This document shows positions 1 to 7,965 of a DNA stretch of 64,000 bases, piece after piece. Source of the DNA: Priestia taiwanensis (lineage in GTDB: Bacteria; Bacillota; Bacilli; Bacillales; Bacillaceae_G); NCBI RefSeq assembly GCF_014638355.1, contig NZ_BMFK01000001.1, forward strand, positions 62,001 to 126,000. The letters run 5' to 3'. Position 1 is the first letter of the stretch; every line of letters starts with the position of its first letter. Under the pieces are notes generated by a model. The model saw only the letters and a list, made by a program, of their open reading frames with translations. It was not told the origin of the DNA and searched no databases. The position numbers and the translations under genes were made by a program.

Positions 1-555
1 CAAGAAGTTGGACGTATTGATGTTCTTATTAATAATGCAGGATTTGGTGTTTTTACGTCTGTAGATGAAGCCGATTTAACAGAAGTGAAGGAAATGTTTG
101 ATGTGAATGTTATTGGGTTGATTGCGTGTACACAAGCTGTCCTTCCGTATATGAAGGAACGAAATGAAGGGCATATTATTCAAATTGCGTCGCTTGCTGG
201 GAAGATTGCAACGCCTAAATCAAGTGCATACGCCGCAACGAAGCATGCTGTATTAGGATTTACGAATGCACTTCGTATGGAGCTAGCAAATACGAATATT
301 CATGTGACAGCGATTAATCCAGGACCAATCAAAACAAATTTCTTCGATCGTGCTGATACGACAGGGAATTATGTAAAAAGTGTAGAGAAATATATGTTAG
401 AGCCGTCTACTGTAGCGAAAAAGGTAGTTAGTGTAATTGGCAAACGAAAGCGAGAAATAAATCTCCCATTTTGGATGGGATTTGGCCCGACTTTCTATGC
501 ACTATTCCCATCTGTATTTGAGTTTTTCGCAAAAGGAAGCTTAAACAAAAAATAG
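1..555 (+). CDS. SDR-family short-chain dehydrogenase, 3' part (5' end outside window)
   Basis: The frame is open from the first base of the window, so the N-terminal cofactor-binding glycine motif lies upstream. The visible 184 codons hold the classical SDR NNAG motif (codons 11-14), the catalytic serine in IASLAG (codon 64) and the YxxxK pair (Tyr 77, Lys 81). This is enough to call an NAD(P)-dependent oxidoreductase with an intact active site. Substrate cannot be read from sequence. In Bacillus a YqjQ-type SDR lies in the same neighbourhood as yqkE/yqkF/nudF, so it may be that protein, but this is inference. The stop codon lies inside the left arm of a bidirectional terminator shared with the convergent SGNH gene. 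Confidence 0.9.
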   Translation, partial: QEVGRIDVLINNAGFGVFTSVDEADLTEVKEMFDVNVIGLIACTQAVLPYMKERNEGHIIQIASLAGKIATPKSSAYAATKHAVLGFTNALRMELANTNIHVTAINPGPIKTNFFDRADTTGNYVKSVEKYMLEPSTVAKKVVSVIGKRKREINLPFWMGFGPTFYALFPSVFEFFAKGSLNKK

Positions 556-583
556 GTTAGGACATTGTCCTAACCTATTTTTT
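551..583. terminator. Bidirectional intrinsic terminator between convergent genes
   Basis: A perfect 13-bp stem (551-563 with 567-579) with a 3-nt loop is followed by a T-run on the plus strand and preceded by an A-run, so it can serve both strands. The SDR stop codon lies in the left arm and the stop codon of the SGNH gene lies in the right arm. Confidence 0.9.
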
Positions 584-1372
584 CTCTACTTGTAATGCAA
601 CTAAACCACTTACCATTTCATCAGCTAGTAATTTATATCCTTTATCGTTTGGATGTACTTCGTCAAATGCCCACGACTTACGTGTATCGGCTGTTAAAAG
701 TTTGCTTGTTTCCATAACAGTAGCTGGTCCATATTTCACTGATAGATTGAATAGTTCATCGTTCCAATCGCCAATGAACGAATCAGCTATACTTGCTAAG
801 TTATTATCTAACTGGATTGGATTGTACAGTTCAGATAATACAATGACAGCATCTTCATTTTCTTGACGGATAATCTCTAATATTTGTTCCAAGTTACTTA
901 CGTAGTTTTCGCGTGTTTGTTTTAAGACATTCATACCTTCCATGATTCCAAGGCTTCTGTCTAACTTTAAAATATCGTTTCCACCAATGCTAATTGTAAT
1001 AAGAGAAGCTTTCTGGATTTTTTGGCGTGTTTTAGGTTTTTGAACAGATTTCAATAGTTGATTACTTGTCATACCATTCATTGCTAGATTTTCTAGCTTG
1101 AACTGTTTTTGGTGTTCTTTATTTAATGTATTTGTAGCCATGGAAACAAAACCTTTTTGTTGAGAGCCTGTTCCATATGCGACGGAATCTCCTAAGACAA
1201 GATGGTTAAGTGGTGCATTGGGTAATGTTTCGAGCCATGGTGTTGCTAGCTCCTCTGGAATTATTTCTTTTTCTAGCTTCTCAACAGAAGGGAAGAAGTG
1301 CTTATATGCGTAATAGCCAGCTCCTCCTAACAGAGCGACGAATAGTAGTAAAATAGTGAAAAATTTCTTCAT
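575..1372 (-). CDS. SGNH/GDSL-type hydrolase, membrane-anchored or secreted
   Basis: This 265-residue protein starts with a short basic stretch and a hydrophobic segment (residues 4-22) that would act as a signal anchor. It carries the SGNH hydrolase blocks in order: GDS with nucleophile Ser63 (block I), Asn-Gly near 99-100 (block II), GGND at 130-133 (block III), and DEVHP with Asp237 and His240 (block V). The family hydrolyses esters, acting as lipases or deacetylases of lipids or cell-wall polymers. The extracytoplasmic face is expected from the anchor. The start has an AGGAGG-type ribosome binding site. No lipobox cysteine is visible. The exact substrate is unknown. Confidence 0.9.
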   Translation of the reverse strand: MKKFFTILLLFVALLGGAGYYAYKHFFPSVEKLEKEIIPEELATPWLETLPNAPLNHLVLGDSVAYGTGSQQKGFVSMATNTLNKEHQKQFKLENLAMNGMTSNQLLKSVQKPKTRQKIQKASLITISIGGNDILKLDRSLGIMEGMNVLKQTRENYVSNLEQILEIIRQENEDAVIVLSELYNPIQLDNNLASIADSFIGDWNDELFNLSVKYGPATVMETSKLLTADTRKSWAFDEVHPNDKGYKLLADEMVSGLVALQVEKK

Positions 1373-1478
1373 AGGTGCCTCCTTTTCTTGAAGTTTATTT
1401 ATGATAATACAATGATTTGTCTTTCGTGTGTACTAGCAGAAATATTTTCTACAAATAGGAAAATATTTTCTTTGTGGA

Positions 1479-1514
1479 TTCATCATTAAATTATATTGGT
1501 AATTTAATGATGAA
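1479..1514. repeat. Perfect 15-bp AT-rich inverted repeat
   Basis: Bases 1479-1493 are the exact reverse complement of 1500-1514, around a 6-nt loop. No T-run follows on either strand, so it is not a typical intrinsic terminator. It sits between the SGNH gene promoter side and a degenerate dispersed repeat. Just upstream (1440-1470) the motif AAATATTTTCT occurs twice. Confidence 0.6.
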
Positions 1515-1527
1515 AATGATGCTTATT

Positions 1528-1606
1528 CACGGAACGGAGAGTGGCGACTCCTGCCGAGGAGGCTCGTTCTCGCCCGCGGAAAGCGTCCACTCGGAGTGCA
1601 GTGCAT
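1528..1606 (+). repeat. Degenerate GC-rich dispersed repeat, copy 1 (shortened)
   Basis: This short GC-rich block stands out from the AT-rich surroundings. Its right part (GGAGGCTCG, then GAAAGCGTCCACTCGGAGTG, then CAGTG) matches the reverse complement of bases 6878-6935 almost base for base. The left part (GACTCCTGC followed by GAGGAGG) looks like the same family with its middle deleted. Non-coding GC-rich repeats with the CTCCTGCGGGA / GAGGAGGCTC / GCGGAAAGCG pattern are scattered through many Bacillus genomes. ORFs drawn across it are chance frames. Confidence 0.7.
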
Positions 1607-1717
1607 ATGATACGCCCGTCTTTTGGTGAAAAACCTCTTTTTATTATTTGTTATAGCCAATATGTAAGTGGTCGAAACATTCTGATTGTCATAAATATTG
1701 CTTCGAAGATAGAAAAA

Positions 1718-1740
1718 GAGATTGTCGATGTGACAATCTC
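1718..1740 (-). terminator. Intrinsic terminator for the CDGSH gene
   Basis: A 9-bp stem (1718-1726 with 1732-1740) is followed on the minus strand by a T-run (the plus-strand A-run at 1713-1717). It ends 8 nt downstream of the CDGSH-protein stop. Confidence 0.85.
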
Positions 1741-1748
1741 TCGCTTTC

Positions 1749-1961
1749 TTACTCTTCTTCTTTCGGTGCTTGCACAACAGATTCGAATTTGCCCTTATGA
1801 TTGCCGTCACAGTATGGCATACTTGCCGATAGCCCACATCGACATAAGGAGAAAGCTTTTTTCTCTGGAAATGCATTGCCCTCTGCATCTACCAGCTTAA
1901 CAGGTCCAGTCACACGAAACGACCCGTTATTATTTACCTTAATAATTACTTCTTCAGACAT
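1749..1961 (-). CDS. CDGSH-type iron-sulfur protein
   Basis: This 70-residue protein has the signature C-x-C-x8-C-x3-H of CDGSH proteins: Cys40, Cys42, Cys51 and His55, in CRCG followed by PYCDGNH. The family binds a redox-active 2Fe-2S cluster through three cysteines and one histidine. The protein has no membrane segment or signal and is therefore probably cytosolic. The length is typical of the single-motif bacterial form. It is monocistronic, with its own terminator downstream and divergent spacing from yqkE. Its physiological partner is unknown. Confidence 0.93.
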   Translation of the reverse strand: MSEEVIIKVNNNGSFRVTGPVKLVDAEGNAFPEKKAFSLCRCGLSASMPYCDGNHKGKFESVVQAPKEEE

Positions 1962-2132
1962 ACAAAATCCTCCCTTTGAATTGTTGTCTACGTCTAGTAT
2001 TGTTCTATAAGAGGGGTGAAAATCCCTTTTGAAGAATACATGTATTATGTATAATGAGAGTAATAGACGTAGCCTTATGATAGACGATTGTATATTTGTT
2101 GTCTAGCATGTTTGAAGGGAAGGGATGAAACA

Positions 2133-2381
2133 ATGGCAAAGAAGAGAAAACAGCCACAATTACCGAAACAAGAAAAGGAAACGATTAGCTTAGGCGATCA
2201 GTTAAATAGTGCACTTCTACAACAGTTAAAAGAAAAGAAAAAGCAATTAGTCGACGTAGAAGAGAAGCGTCAAGAACAAGCGATTGCACGCAAAAAAGAA
2301 GAAGCACGTCAACGCGAGAAGAATAAGTCATTCGAAGAGCTATTTAACGAAAGTAGCTTATCGTGGAAAGAATTTAAATAA
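2133..2381 (+). CDS. yqkE: YqkE-type small charged protein (DUF3886)
   Basis: This 82-residue protein is almost entirely charged (Lys, Glu, Arg, Gln) and predicted helical, matching Bacillus YqkE/DUF3886 in length and composition, including the C-terminal SFEELFNESSLSWKEFK segment. The start at ATG 2133 is preferred over an upstream in-frame ATG at 2088 because GGGAAGGGATG lies at the right distance before it. The function is unknown. yqkE and yqkF neighbour nudF in other Bacillus, and the same set occurs here although yqkE is about 4.6 kb from yqkF. Confidence 0.85.
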   Translation: MAKKRKQPQLPKQEKETISLGDQLNSALLQQLKEKKKQLVDVEEKRQEQAIARKKEEARQREKNKSFEELFNESSLSWKEFK

Positions 2382-2385
2382 ACGA

Positions 2386-2420
2386 AAGCAGGCATGAGAT
2401 GGTGATTCTCGTGCCTGCTT
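2386..2420. terminator. Bidirectional intrinsic terminator
   Basis: A 14-bp stem (2386-2399 with 2407-2420) lies between the yqkE stop and the convergent FAD-oxidoreductase stop. A T-rich tract follows on the plus strand. Confidence 0.85.
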
Positions 2421-2424
2421 TTCT

Positions 2425-3885
2425 TTATGCATAGACAGCTTCTTTCGTTTCGGCTAATTGATGGATAATATCTCGTGCAATCCATACACCACATGCACTT
2501 GCTTGTGCTAAGCCACGTGTAATACCTGCGCCGTCACCACCAACATATAGCCCTGAAATTTCTGTTTCGAATTTATCATTTAGTTTTGGGCGAGCGGAGT
2601 AGAACTTCGCTTCGACACCATAAAATAACGTATGTTCAGATGCGATTCCAGGTGTGACATGGTCTAACGCTTCAACCATTTCAATTAAGCTCTTCATCGT
2701 ATTGAATGGAAGAACAAGGCCTAAGTCACCAGGAACAGCTTCTTCTAATGTAGGAGAGAGGAATCCTTCTTTCAAGCGCTTTTCTGTTGTACGTCGTCCA
2801 CGTAAAATATCTCCGTATTTCTGAACGATAACACTTCCACTTGATAGTTTGTTTGCAAGACGAGATACCTCATGTGCATATTCGTTTGGTTGGTCGAACG
2901 GTTCTGAAAATTGATGTGATACAAGTAAGGCAAAGTTCGTGTTTTCACTACCGAGTGCAGGATCTTTGTATGCATGACCATTTGCAGTCATAATACCTGA
3001 ATGGTTTTCGACAACAACATGACCAGAAGGGTTGCTACAGAATGTACGAACTTTCGTCCCAACAGACGTATTGAAAACGAACTTTCCTTCGTATAAATGT
3101 TTATTAATTTCTTCCATCACGACATTTGATGTTTCAACACGTACACCAACATCTACTTGGTTCGCAGTCATTTTGAGACGGCGTTTCTTTAAGATTTGTG
3201 ATAACCAATGTGAACCGTCACGACCTGGTACAATCACAACTTTCTTCGCATGGATTTCTTCGCCTTTTTTCAGAACGATACCGTTAATTGCGTAGCCTTC
3301 ATCTGTTTTTTCTGTCAGTAAGTCAGCTACTTCTGCTTTGTACATCATCGTAATACGCGTTTTTAAGTATTCATAAATGCTTTTTAAAATTTCGAGGTTT
3401 TGTTCTGTACCTAAGTGACGTACTTGTGCACGTAGTAACTTCAAACCTGCTGCATAACCACGCTTCTCAATTTGGCGAACTTCCTCTGTTAGTGGATCCG
3501 TAATAGATTGTGTTGCACCATGCTCAAGGTTAATTTCATCTACGTATTGAATTAGGTCTAATACTGTACGATTCGGTAAATAATCGGTCATCCAACCACC
3601 AAATTCTGTTGTGATATTAAATTTACCATCTGAATACGCACCAGCTCCGCCAAATCCATTTGTAATTGAACATGCTGGAACACACCCTGCAAAATCTTTG
3701 CGTCCTGATGAAGGTGGACACTTTTGAATTTTCTTTTGTAAAATCGGACATCTACGTAAATATATATCATGGCCTTTATCGACTAATAGAATGTTCGCTT
3801 CTGGCATCTTGCGTGTTAATTCATAACAAGTAAAAATCCCTGCTGGACCTGCCCCTACTACAATTACATCATACATATTTGTCAT
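2425..3885 (-). CDS. FAD/NAD(P)-dependent oxidoreductase (COG2509-type dehydrogenase)
   Basis: This 486-residue protein begins with a Rossmann dinucleotide-binding motif, VVGAGPAG at residues 9-16, followed by the acidic residue ending the second strand (LLVDKG). A cysteine-containing block (LRRCPILQKK, then KCPPSSGRKDFAGC) and GGAGAYSDGK are typical of the large uncharacterised COG2509 flavoprotein group. A C-terminal GLYVGGDGAGITRGL motif completes the FAD site. It is cytoplasmic and about the usual family length. The start has a GGAGG box seven bases upstream. It is transcribed alone. The natural substrate is not known. Confidence 0.9.
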   Translation of the reverse strand: MTNMYDVIVVGAGPAGIFTCYELTRKMPEANILLVDKGHDIYLRRCPILQKKIQKCPPSSGRKDFAGCVPACSITNGFGGAGAYSDGKFNITTEFGGWMTDYLPNRTVLDLIQYVDEINLEHGATQSITDPLTEEVRQIEKRGYAAGLKLLRAQVRHLGTEQNLEILKSIYEYLKTRITMMYKAEVADLLTEKTDEGYAINGIVLKKGEEIHAKKVVIVPGRDGSHWLSQILKKRRLKMTANQVDVGVRVETSNVVMEEINKHLYEGKFVFNTSVGTKVRTFCSNPSGHVVVENHSGIMTANGHAYKDPALGSENTNFALLVSHQFSEPFDQPNEYAHEVSRLANKLSSGSVIVQKYGDILRGRRTTEKRLKEGFLSPTLEEAVPGDLGLVLPFNTMKSLIEMVEALDHVTPGIASEHTLFYGVEAKFYSARPKLNDKFETEISGLYVGGDGAGITRGLAQASACGVWIARDIIHQLAETKEAVYA

Positions 3886-4182
3886 TTTCGTTCCTCCAAA
3901 ACAATAAATTCAACTCATAACCCATAGAAAGAGTAGCATAGGAAAAGCTTGGGAGTCAACATAAAATATGAACGTTAATTATTTTTTTTAAAAAAATGTT
4001 CGTGTTTTTAAGGGTTTTTAATTCGTTTTTTCACTGATAAGGTTCATGGTTATCACTATTTATGTGTCGGATTAAGTGGGTGTAATTTTCTGAAAATAAT
4101 CATTTGACTATTCACGTTTTTATGATACAATCATATCAATAGTGTAACAATGTTATGTTACGTCAGTTGGGAGGAGGATAAG

Positions 4183-4806
4183 ATGGACAGTAGTTATATT
4201 TCGAAGAAAGATTTATTGATGGAGACAGGGATTACGTACGGACAATTGTATCGTTGGAAGCGGAAGAACTTAATTCCGGAAGAATGGTTTATTAAGAAAT
4301 CAAGCTTTACCGGGCAAGAGACGTATTTCCCGAAAGAAAAAATATTATCACGTATACAGCGAATTATTGATTTGAAAGACGATTTATCATTGGATGATAT
4401 TGCAGAGGCATTCTCTCCAACACTCGCACCAATAAAATTAACGAAAGAAATTATTTTAGAGCGAAACATTGTTTCAGAGGATGTCTTATCGTTATGTGAG
4501 CCATTTTTCGCGATGAAAGAGGAATTGTCATTCTTTGATATATTGTCTATGTATGTATTCGAATCTGTATTGAAGTCCAATGAAGTAAGCTTGGCAGAGA
4601 GTAAGGAGATGTTACAGTTTTTAATTCAACATCATGAACAAATTGAACAAGAGCAGTTAGAACTTCTATTTATACGTCAACTTGGTGTAGGCTTCTGGTT
4701 ATTGAAAAAAGAAAGTGACACAGTCTATTTGCAGCCGGGAACAAAGAAAGTCATTCAATTATCATTGTCGCGTTCTATTGAAGTTATTAAAACAAAATTA
4801 ACGTAG
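4183..4806 (+). CDS. yhbD: YhbD-type MerR-like DNA-binding protein (DUF4004)
   Basis: The N-terminus (KKDLLMETGITYGQLYRWKR) is a MerR-like helix-turn-helix, and the family is annotated DUF4004/YhbD. The 207-residue length fits. ATG 4183 has GGGAGGAGG upstream and is preferred to the 33-nt longer reading. The gene is followed by a bactofilin gene whose Shine-Dalgarno box overlaps the yhbD stop, so the two are co-transcribed, as are yhbD-yhbE-yhbF in other Bacillus. It probably regulates, or works with, the bactofilin. No ligand-binding domain is recognised. Confidence 0.85.
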   Translation: MDSSYISKKDLLMETGITYGQLYRWKRKNLIPEEWFIKKSSFTGQETYFPKEKILSRIQRIIDLKDDLSLDDIAEAFSPTLAPIKLTKEIILERNIVSEDVLSLCEPFFAMKEELSFFDILSMYVFESVLKSNEVSLAESKEMLQFLIQHHEQIEQEQLELLFIRQLGVGFWLLKKESDTVYLQPGTKKVIQLSLSRSIEVIKTKLT

Positions 4807-4819
4807 GAGGATGAAGGAA

Positions 4820-5647
4820 ATGGAAAAAGAGAATATGACGAATGGAAATGTCCAAACGGGTGGTACAACTGTGAAAAAGGGAAGCATCAAAATGGCAGGC
4901 GCTGGTCAAGCTGGCGGTGGAGATTATGATGAGGTGAAAATTGCAGGAAGTGGAAAAATTGTTGGAGATGTCACGTGTAATGAATTATCAAGTAGCGGGT
5001 CTGGAAAAGTAGAAGGCGATGTTACAGCAGAGAAAGTATCGATTAGTGGATCGGGAAGAGTGCTTGGGAATGTAAACGCTAAGTATTTCAAAGTGAGCGG
5101 TAGTACGAAAGTTGACAAAACATTAACAGCAGAAGAAGCGAAAGCAAGCGGAGCGTTGAAAATTGAGGGAGATGCGAAAGTTAAACAGTTACATGTAAGC
5201 GGAAGTATTCATGTTGTAGGTGGTGTGTACGGAGAACTAGTAGATTGTAGTGGGGATTTAAAAATAGGTGGAAATGCAGAAGTGGAGAAGTTAGACGTAA
5301 ATGGTGCGCTTCGCATTGATGGCTCGTTAAATGTTGGGGAATTAAATATTCGCGTAAATGGTAACAGTCGTGTGAAAGAAATTGGCGGCGAGAAAATTAC
5401 GATTAAACAAGGTTCTGTAATTGGTAATTTTGTTATGAGAATGGTGAAATCTTTCTTCCCAACTACGAATACATTTACAGCAGAAATGATTGAAGGTGAT
5501 GAAATTTACTTAGAAGATACGACAGCACAAATTGTACGTGGAAACAAAATTTTCATCGGTAAAGGCTGTTCAATTGGTACGGTTGAATACAAAGATTCTC
5601 TTGAAGTAGTAGACGGTGGAAAAGTGGAGAAAGAGACGAAGTTATAA
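4820..5647 (+). CDS. Bactofilin / polymer-forming cytoskeletal protein (YhbE/YhbF-like)
   Basis: The 275-residue protein consists of repeated short beta units with the pattern SGSGKVxGDVT spaced about 17-20 residues, predicting a right-handed beta-helix. This is the bactofilin (DUF583) fold that polymerises without nucleotide into filaments. A glycine-rich tail precedes it. Two helix segments fit in one chain, where some Bacillus have two adjacent genes (yhbE, yhbF). AGGAGG abuts the first in-frame ATG (4811), so ATG 4820, nine bases downstream, is the better start. It is coupled to yhbD and ends at a hairpin terminator. Confidence 0.85.
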   Translation: MEKENMTNGNVQTGGTTVKKGSIKMAGAGQAGGGDYDEVKIAGSGKIVGDVTCNELSSSGSGKVEGDVTAEKVSISGSGRVLGNVNAKYFKVSGSTKVDKTLTAEEAKASGALKIEGDAKVKQLHVSGSIHVVGGVYGELVDCSGDLKIGGNAEVEKLDVNGALRIDGSLNVGELNIRVNGNSRVKEIGGEKITIKQGSVIGNFVMRMVKSFFPTTNTFTAEMIEGDEIYLEDTTAQIVRGNKIFIGKGCSIGTVEYKDSLEVVDGGKVEKETKL

Positions 5648-5656
5648 GGAAGAGAC

Positions 5657-5687
5657 AAATCAGCGGAGAATACTCGCTGATTTTTTT
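5657..5687 (+). terminator. Intrinsic terminator after the bactofilin gene
   Basis: An AATCAGCG/CGCTGATT stem (about 5658-5665 with 5675-5682) is followed by seven Ts. Confidence 0.88.
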
Positions 5688-5740
5688 GTATGTTCTACTT
5701 ACCAATGTGAAAAATAAGTAATAGTGAGGTAGGTGAACAT

Positions 5741-6262
5741 ATGGAGCAAGTGGAAATAATCCCATACGAGAAAAGATGGGAGCGGTTATTTCAAGAGGAA
5801 GCGAAGTTAATTAAGGATACAGTAGAAAAGCAATATCGTATTTATCATATAGGAAGTACATCTATTCCAGGTATGCCATCAACACCAATTATTGATTTGT
5901 TGATGGTCGTTGAGAACTTGGATGACATGTGTGACGGGAAGAATAGGCTTGCACGTATTGGGTATGAGGCATTAGGCGAACGGAATGGACAAGGGCGTTG
6001 TTTCTTCATGAAAGACGGTGGGAACTGTAGTTATCATTTGCACATCTTCCAACAAGGAAATAAACAAATCGAGCGCCATCTAATATTTCGAGAATTTATG
6101 ATTGCGAACCGAGAGGAAGCAGAGCGTTATGCTTGCCAAAAAGAAGAATTAGCAGAGAGATATCAGCAAGATAGACAGAAGTATACGGAAGAGAAAAAAG
6201 TATTGCTTAACAAGATTGATCGAAAAGTAGAACAATGGACGAAAGAAGCAGATAAGCCGTGA
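5741..6262 (+). CDS. GrpB family protein (UPF0157, nucleotidyltransferase-like)
   Basis: The 173-residue protein has the GrpB/UPF0157 signature: an N-terminal PYEKRWERLFQEEA, then HIGSTSIPGMPSTPIIDLLM, and a CSYHLHIF segment. The GS..(x)D pattern is that of a minimal nucleotidyltransferase fold. The biochemical role of the family is not established, although members occur next to dephospho-CoA kinase or as stand-alone genes. The start has GAGGTAGGTG upstream. It stands alone between two terminators. Confidence 0.9.
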   Translation: MEQVEIIPYEKRWERLFQEEAKLIKDTVEKQYRIYHIGSTSIPGMPSTPIIDLLMVVENLDDMCDGKNRLARIGYEALGERNGQGRCFFMKDGGNCSYHLHIFQQGNKQIERHLIFREFMIANREEAERYACQKEELAERYQQDRQKYTEEKKVLLNKIDRKVEQWTKEADKP

Positions 6263-6282
6263 GGACATTATCTGCTTCTTTC
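6241..6282. terminator. Bidirectional terminator overlapping the GrpB stop
   Basis: A 14-bp perfect stem (6241-6254 with 6269-6282). The left arm lies in the last codons of the GrpB gene, and the convergent thioredoxin-like gene ends at 6286. Confidence 0.8.
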
Positions 6283-6285
6283 GTA

Positions 6286-6837
6286 TTAACTCATGAACTT
6301 TTCTTGAACGCTTTTAATAACAGAGTCGGTCATTGTTTTATCATGAAGGAATTTATCTTTCATTGTGTGGTGTACTTCTTTTACTTTCGCTTCGAAGTCT
6401 GGTGTATCTTTTGGTGGTAGTGCACTGCGAAGGGATATTACTAAGTCTTGTACATAAGCAGAGCGTGGTCCCCATACTGCTAGTTCTGTTCCTTCGTTAT
6501 CCATGAAGATGAAGATTGGAATGGCGCGTGCTGTCCCGTTTGTTAAATATTGATCCATCAACTCTAAATTCTCATCACGAATAAGTAGTCGCATGTCTGT
6601 TGCTGTTGCTTCCATGATACGTTTCATAACAGGGATACATAATAATGCATCGCCGCACCAATCGGCAGCCAATACAATTACTTTTGTTGGTTTGTTTGTT
6701 AATCCTACAAAAAAGGCGTGTTCTTCTTCTGTTAACGCTGTTTGATTATAAATTGTTAACAGTTCCTCTTTGTTTACTTCCATTTTCTCTACATACTGTT
6801 CAAACGTCATTCCTTTTTCAAACCAGTTTTGTAACAT
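6286..6837 (-). CDS. Thioredoxin-fold family protein
   Basis: This 183-residue protein has a thioredoxin-like core with the motif AADWCGDALLC (Cys61 and Cys67). The usual CxxC pair is therefore replaced by a single N-terminal cysteine followed by GD, with a second cysteine six residues on. Such proteins, common in Bacillus, are annotated only as thioredoxin family. A cis-proline-type segment (RAIPIFIF) supports the fold. It has no signal peptide. The ribosome binding site GGAGG precedes the ATG. Whether it acts as a reductase is unclear because the canonical second cysteine is missing. Confidence 0.85.
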   Translation of the reverse strand: MLQNWFEKGMTFEQYVEKMEVNKEELLTIYNQTALTEEEHAFFVGLTNKPTKVIVLAADWCGDALLCIPVMKRIMEATATDMRLLIRDENLELMDQYLTNGTARAIPIFIFMDNEGTELAVWGPRSAYVQDLVISLRSALPPKDTPDFEAKVKEVHHTMKDKFLHDKTMTDSVIKSVQEKFMS

Positions 6838-6877
6838 ATTTATTTCCTCCTTTTATATGATTAGGTTGTTTATATTC

Positions 6878-6975
6878 ACTGCACTCCGAGTGGACGCTTT
6901 TCGCGGACGAGAGCGAGCCTCCAGGGCAAGTCTATGAGGTCTCTCTTCCTCACTATTCCCGTAGGAGTTATGTGT
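6878..6975 (-). repeat. Degenerate GC-rich dispersed repeat, copy 2 (longer)
   Basis: Read on the minus strand, this block begins ACTCCTACGGGA, continues through GAGACCTCA and GGAGGCTCGCTCTCG, and ends GCGTCCACTCGGAGTGCAGTG. The last ~50 bases match copy 1 at 1548-1606. It is non-coding and lies between two minus-strand genes. This copy keeps the middle part that copy 1 lacks, so the two are independent, decayed members of one family. Confidence 0.72.
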
Positions 6976-7006
6976 ATGAACGACCCTTCTTCTTCAAAAA
7001 ACTAAC

Positions 7007-7915
7007 TTAACGGTGTGTTGTATATGTATCTTGCTTCGTGATTGCTTGAATACGTTCGTATGTCCCTTTGTGTAGTGGATGAGTAGTGGCCTGTACGTTC
7101 GCGATGATTTGTTCATTACGACTTGCACCAGCAATTACTGTTCCGACAACGTTGTTTGCTAAGCAATAATTAATTGCTGTTTCTTCTAGTGGGCGTTCTT
7201 CTTGTACGTGTGTTAAGGCATGAACTATTTCTGCTAACTCCTCTGGCGTGTATGTTAAGTATCCTTTTTCTTGTACAGATGGCTTCATCTTTTGTTTACT
7301 TGTTAGTAGCCCTTTGGCAAGTGCCCCTCTTGCGATAATGCTTACGTTATGTTGTTCGAACAGAGGGAATAATTCTTCTGGACGGCGGTCTAACATGTTG
7401 TATTGCATCATGACAGATACAATGGAAGAACGTTTCATATATTCACGAATAACATTAGGACGAATAGATGAAATGCCGTAATAACGAATGATTCCTTCTT
7501 TCGTTAATTCTTCAAATGCTTCAATTGTTTCGTCGATGTTATCGTCAAGTGTACCACCGTGTAGTTGATATAAGTCGATATAGTCTGTTTGTAAGCGACG
7601 TAAGCTACTCTTTACGGCTTCTTTTAAATAGCGTTTCGAAGAATCCCATGACCAGCCGTCTTGTACTTCTGTCCAGCGGTTTCCACCTTTTGTTGCTAGA
7701 ATAATGTCGTGGCGTTTATGTTTGATTGCTTCTCCGACAAATTCTTCATTTAAGCCGTAATCGTATAAATCCGCTGTATCTAAATAGTTAATTCCTTGGT
7801 CAAGTGCTGTATCGATAATCGAAATTGCCTTTTCTTTCTCTGTACCAAGTGACATCGTACCAAGGCTAATTTCGCTGATGAATAAGTCAGAATGTCCTAG
7901 TTTGCGTTTTTGCAT
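7007..7915 (-). CDS. yqkF: Aldo/keto reductase (YqkF-like)
   Basis: The 302-residue protein has the AKR fold signature: GTMSLG, GINYLDTADLYDYG with catalytic Asp46 and Tyr51, ATKGG with Lys76, and a LYQLHGG histidine. It would reduce carbonyl compounds with NADPH. ATG 7915 is chosen over an in-frame GTG at 7924 because GGAGGTG lies directly before it and would overlap the GTG. The Shine-Dalgarno box lies inside the 3' arm of a strong hairpin (7922-7961) that also terminates mciZ, so expression may depend on read-through or structure. Gene order with mciZ and nudF matches other Bacillus. Confidence 0.92.
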   Translation of the reverse strand: MQKRKLGHSDLFISEISLGTMSLGTEKEKAISIIDTALDQGINYLDTADLYDYGLNEEFVGEAIKHKRHDIILATKGGNRWTEVQDGWSWDSSKRYLKEAVKSSLRRLQTDYIDLYQLHGGTLDDNIDETIEAFEELTKEGIIRYYGISSIRPNVIREYMKRSSIVSVMMQYNMLDRRPEELFPLFEQHNVSIIARGALAKGLLTSKQKMKPSVQEKGYLTYTPEELAEIVHALTHVQEERPLEETAINYCLANNVVGTVIAGASRNEQIIANVQATTHPLHKGTYERIQAITKQDTYTTHR

Positions 7916-7921
7916 AAAAAA

Positions 7922-7961
7922 CACCTCCTTCTCTCATTGTAACGTGAGAGAGAAGGAGGTG
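7922..7961 (-). terminator. mciZ terminator hairpin that also buries the yqkF Shine-Dalgarno
   Basis: A perfect 14-bp stem (7922-7935 with 7948-7961) begins five bases after the mciZ stop. On the minus strand it is followed by a T-run and then the yqkF ATG, so it has the form of an intrinsic terminator. Its 3' arm contains AAGGAGGTG, the yqkF ribosome binding site, and its 5' arm is the matching anti-Shine-Dalgarno sequence. Confidence 0.75.
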
Positions 7962-7965
7962 CAAT

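Noticed and set aside
1523-1900. Two open frames on opposite strands across the GC-rich repeat
   Set aside because: They run through a non-coding dispersed repeat, the CDGSH terminator and the CDGSH gene itself, have no ribosome binding site and no protein-like composition.
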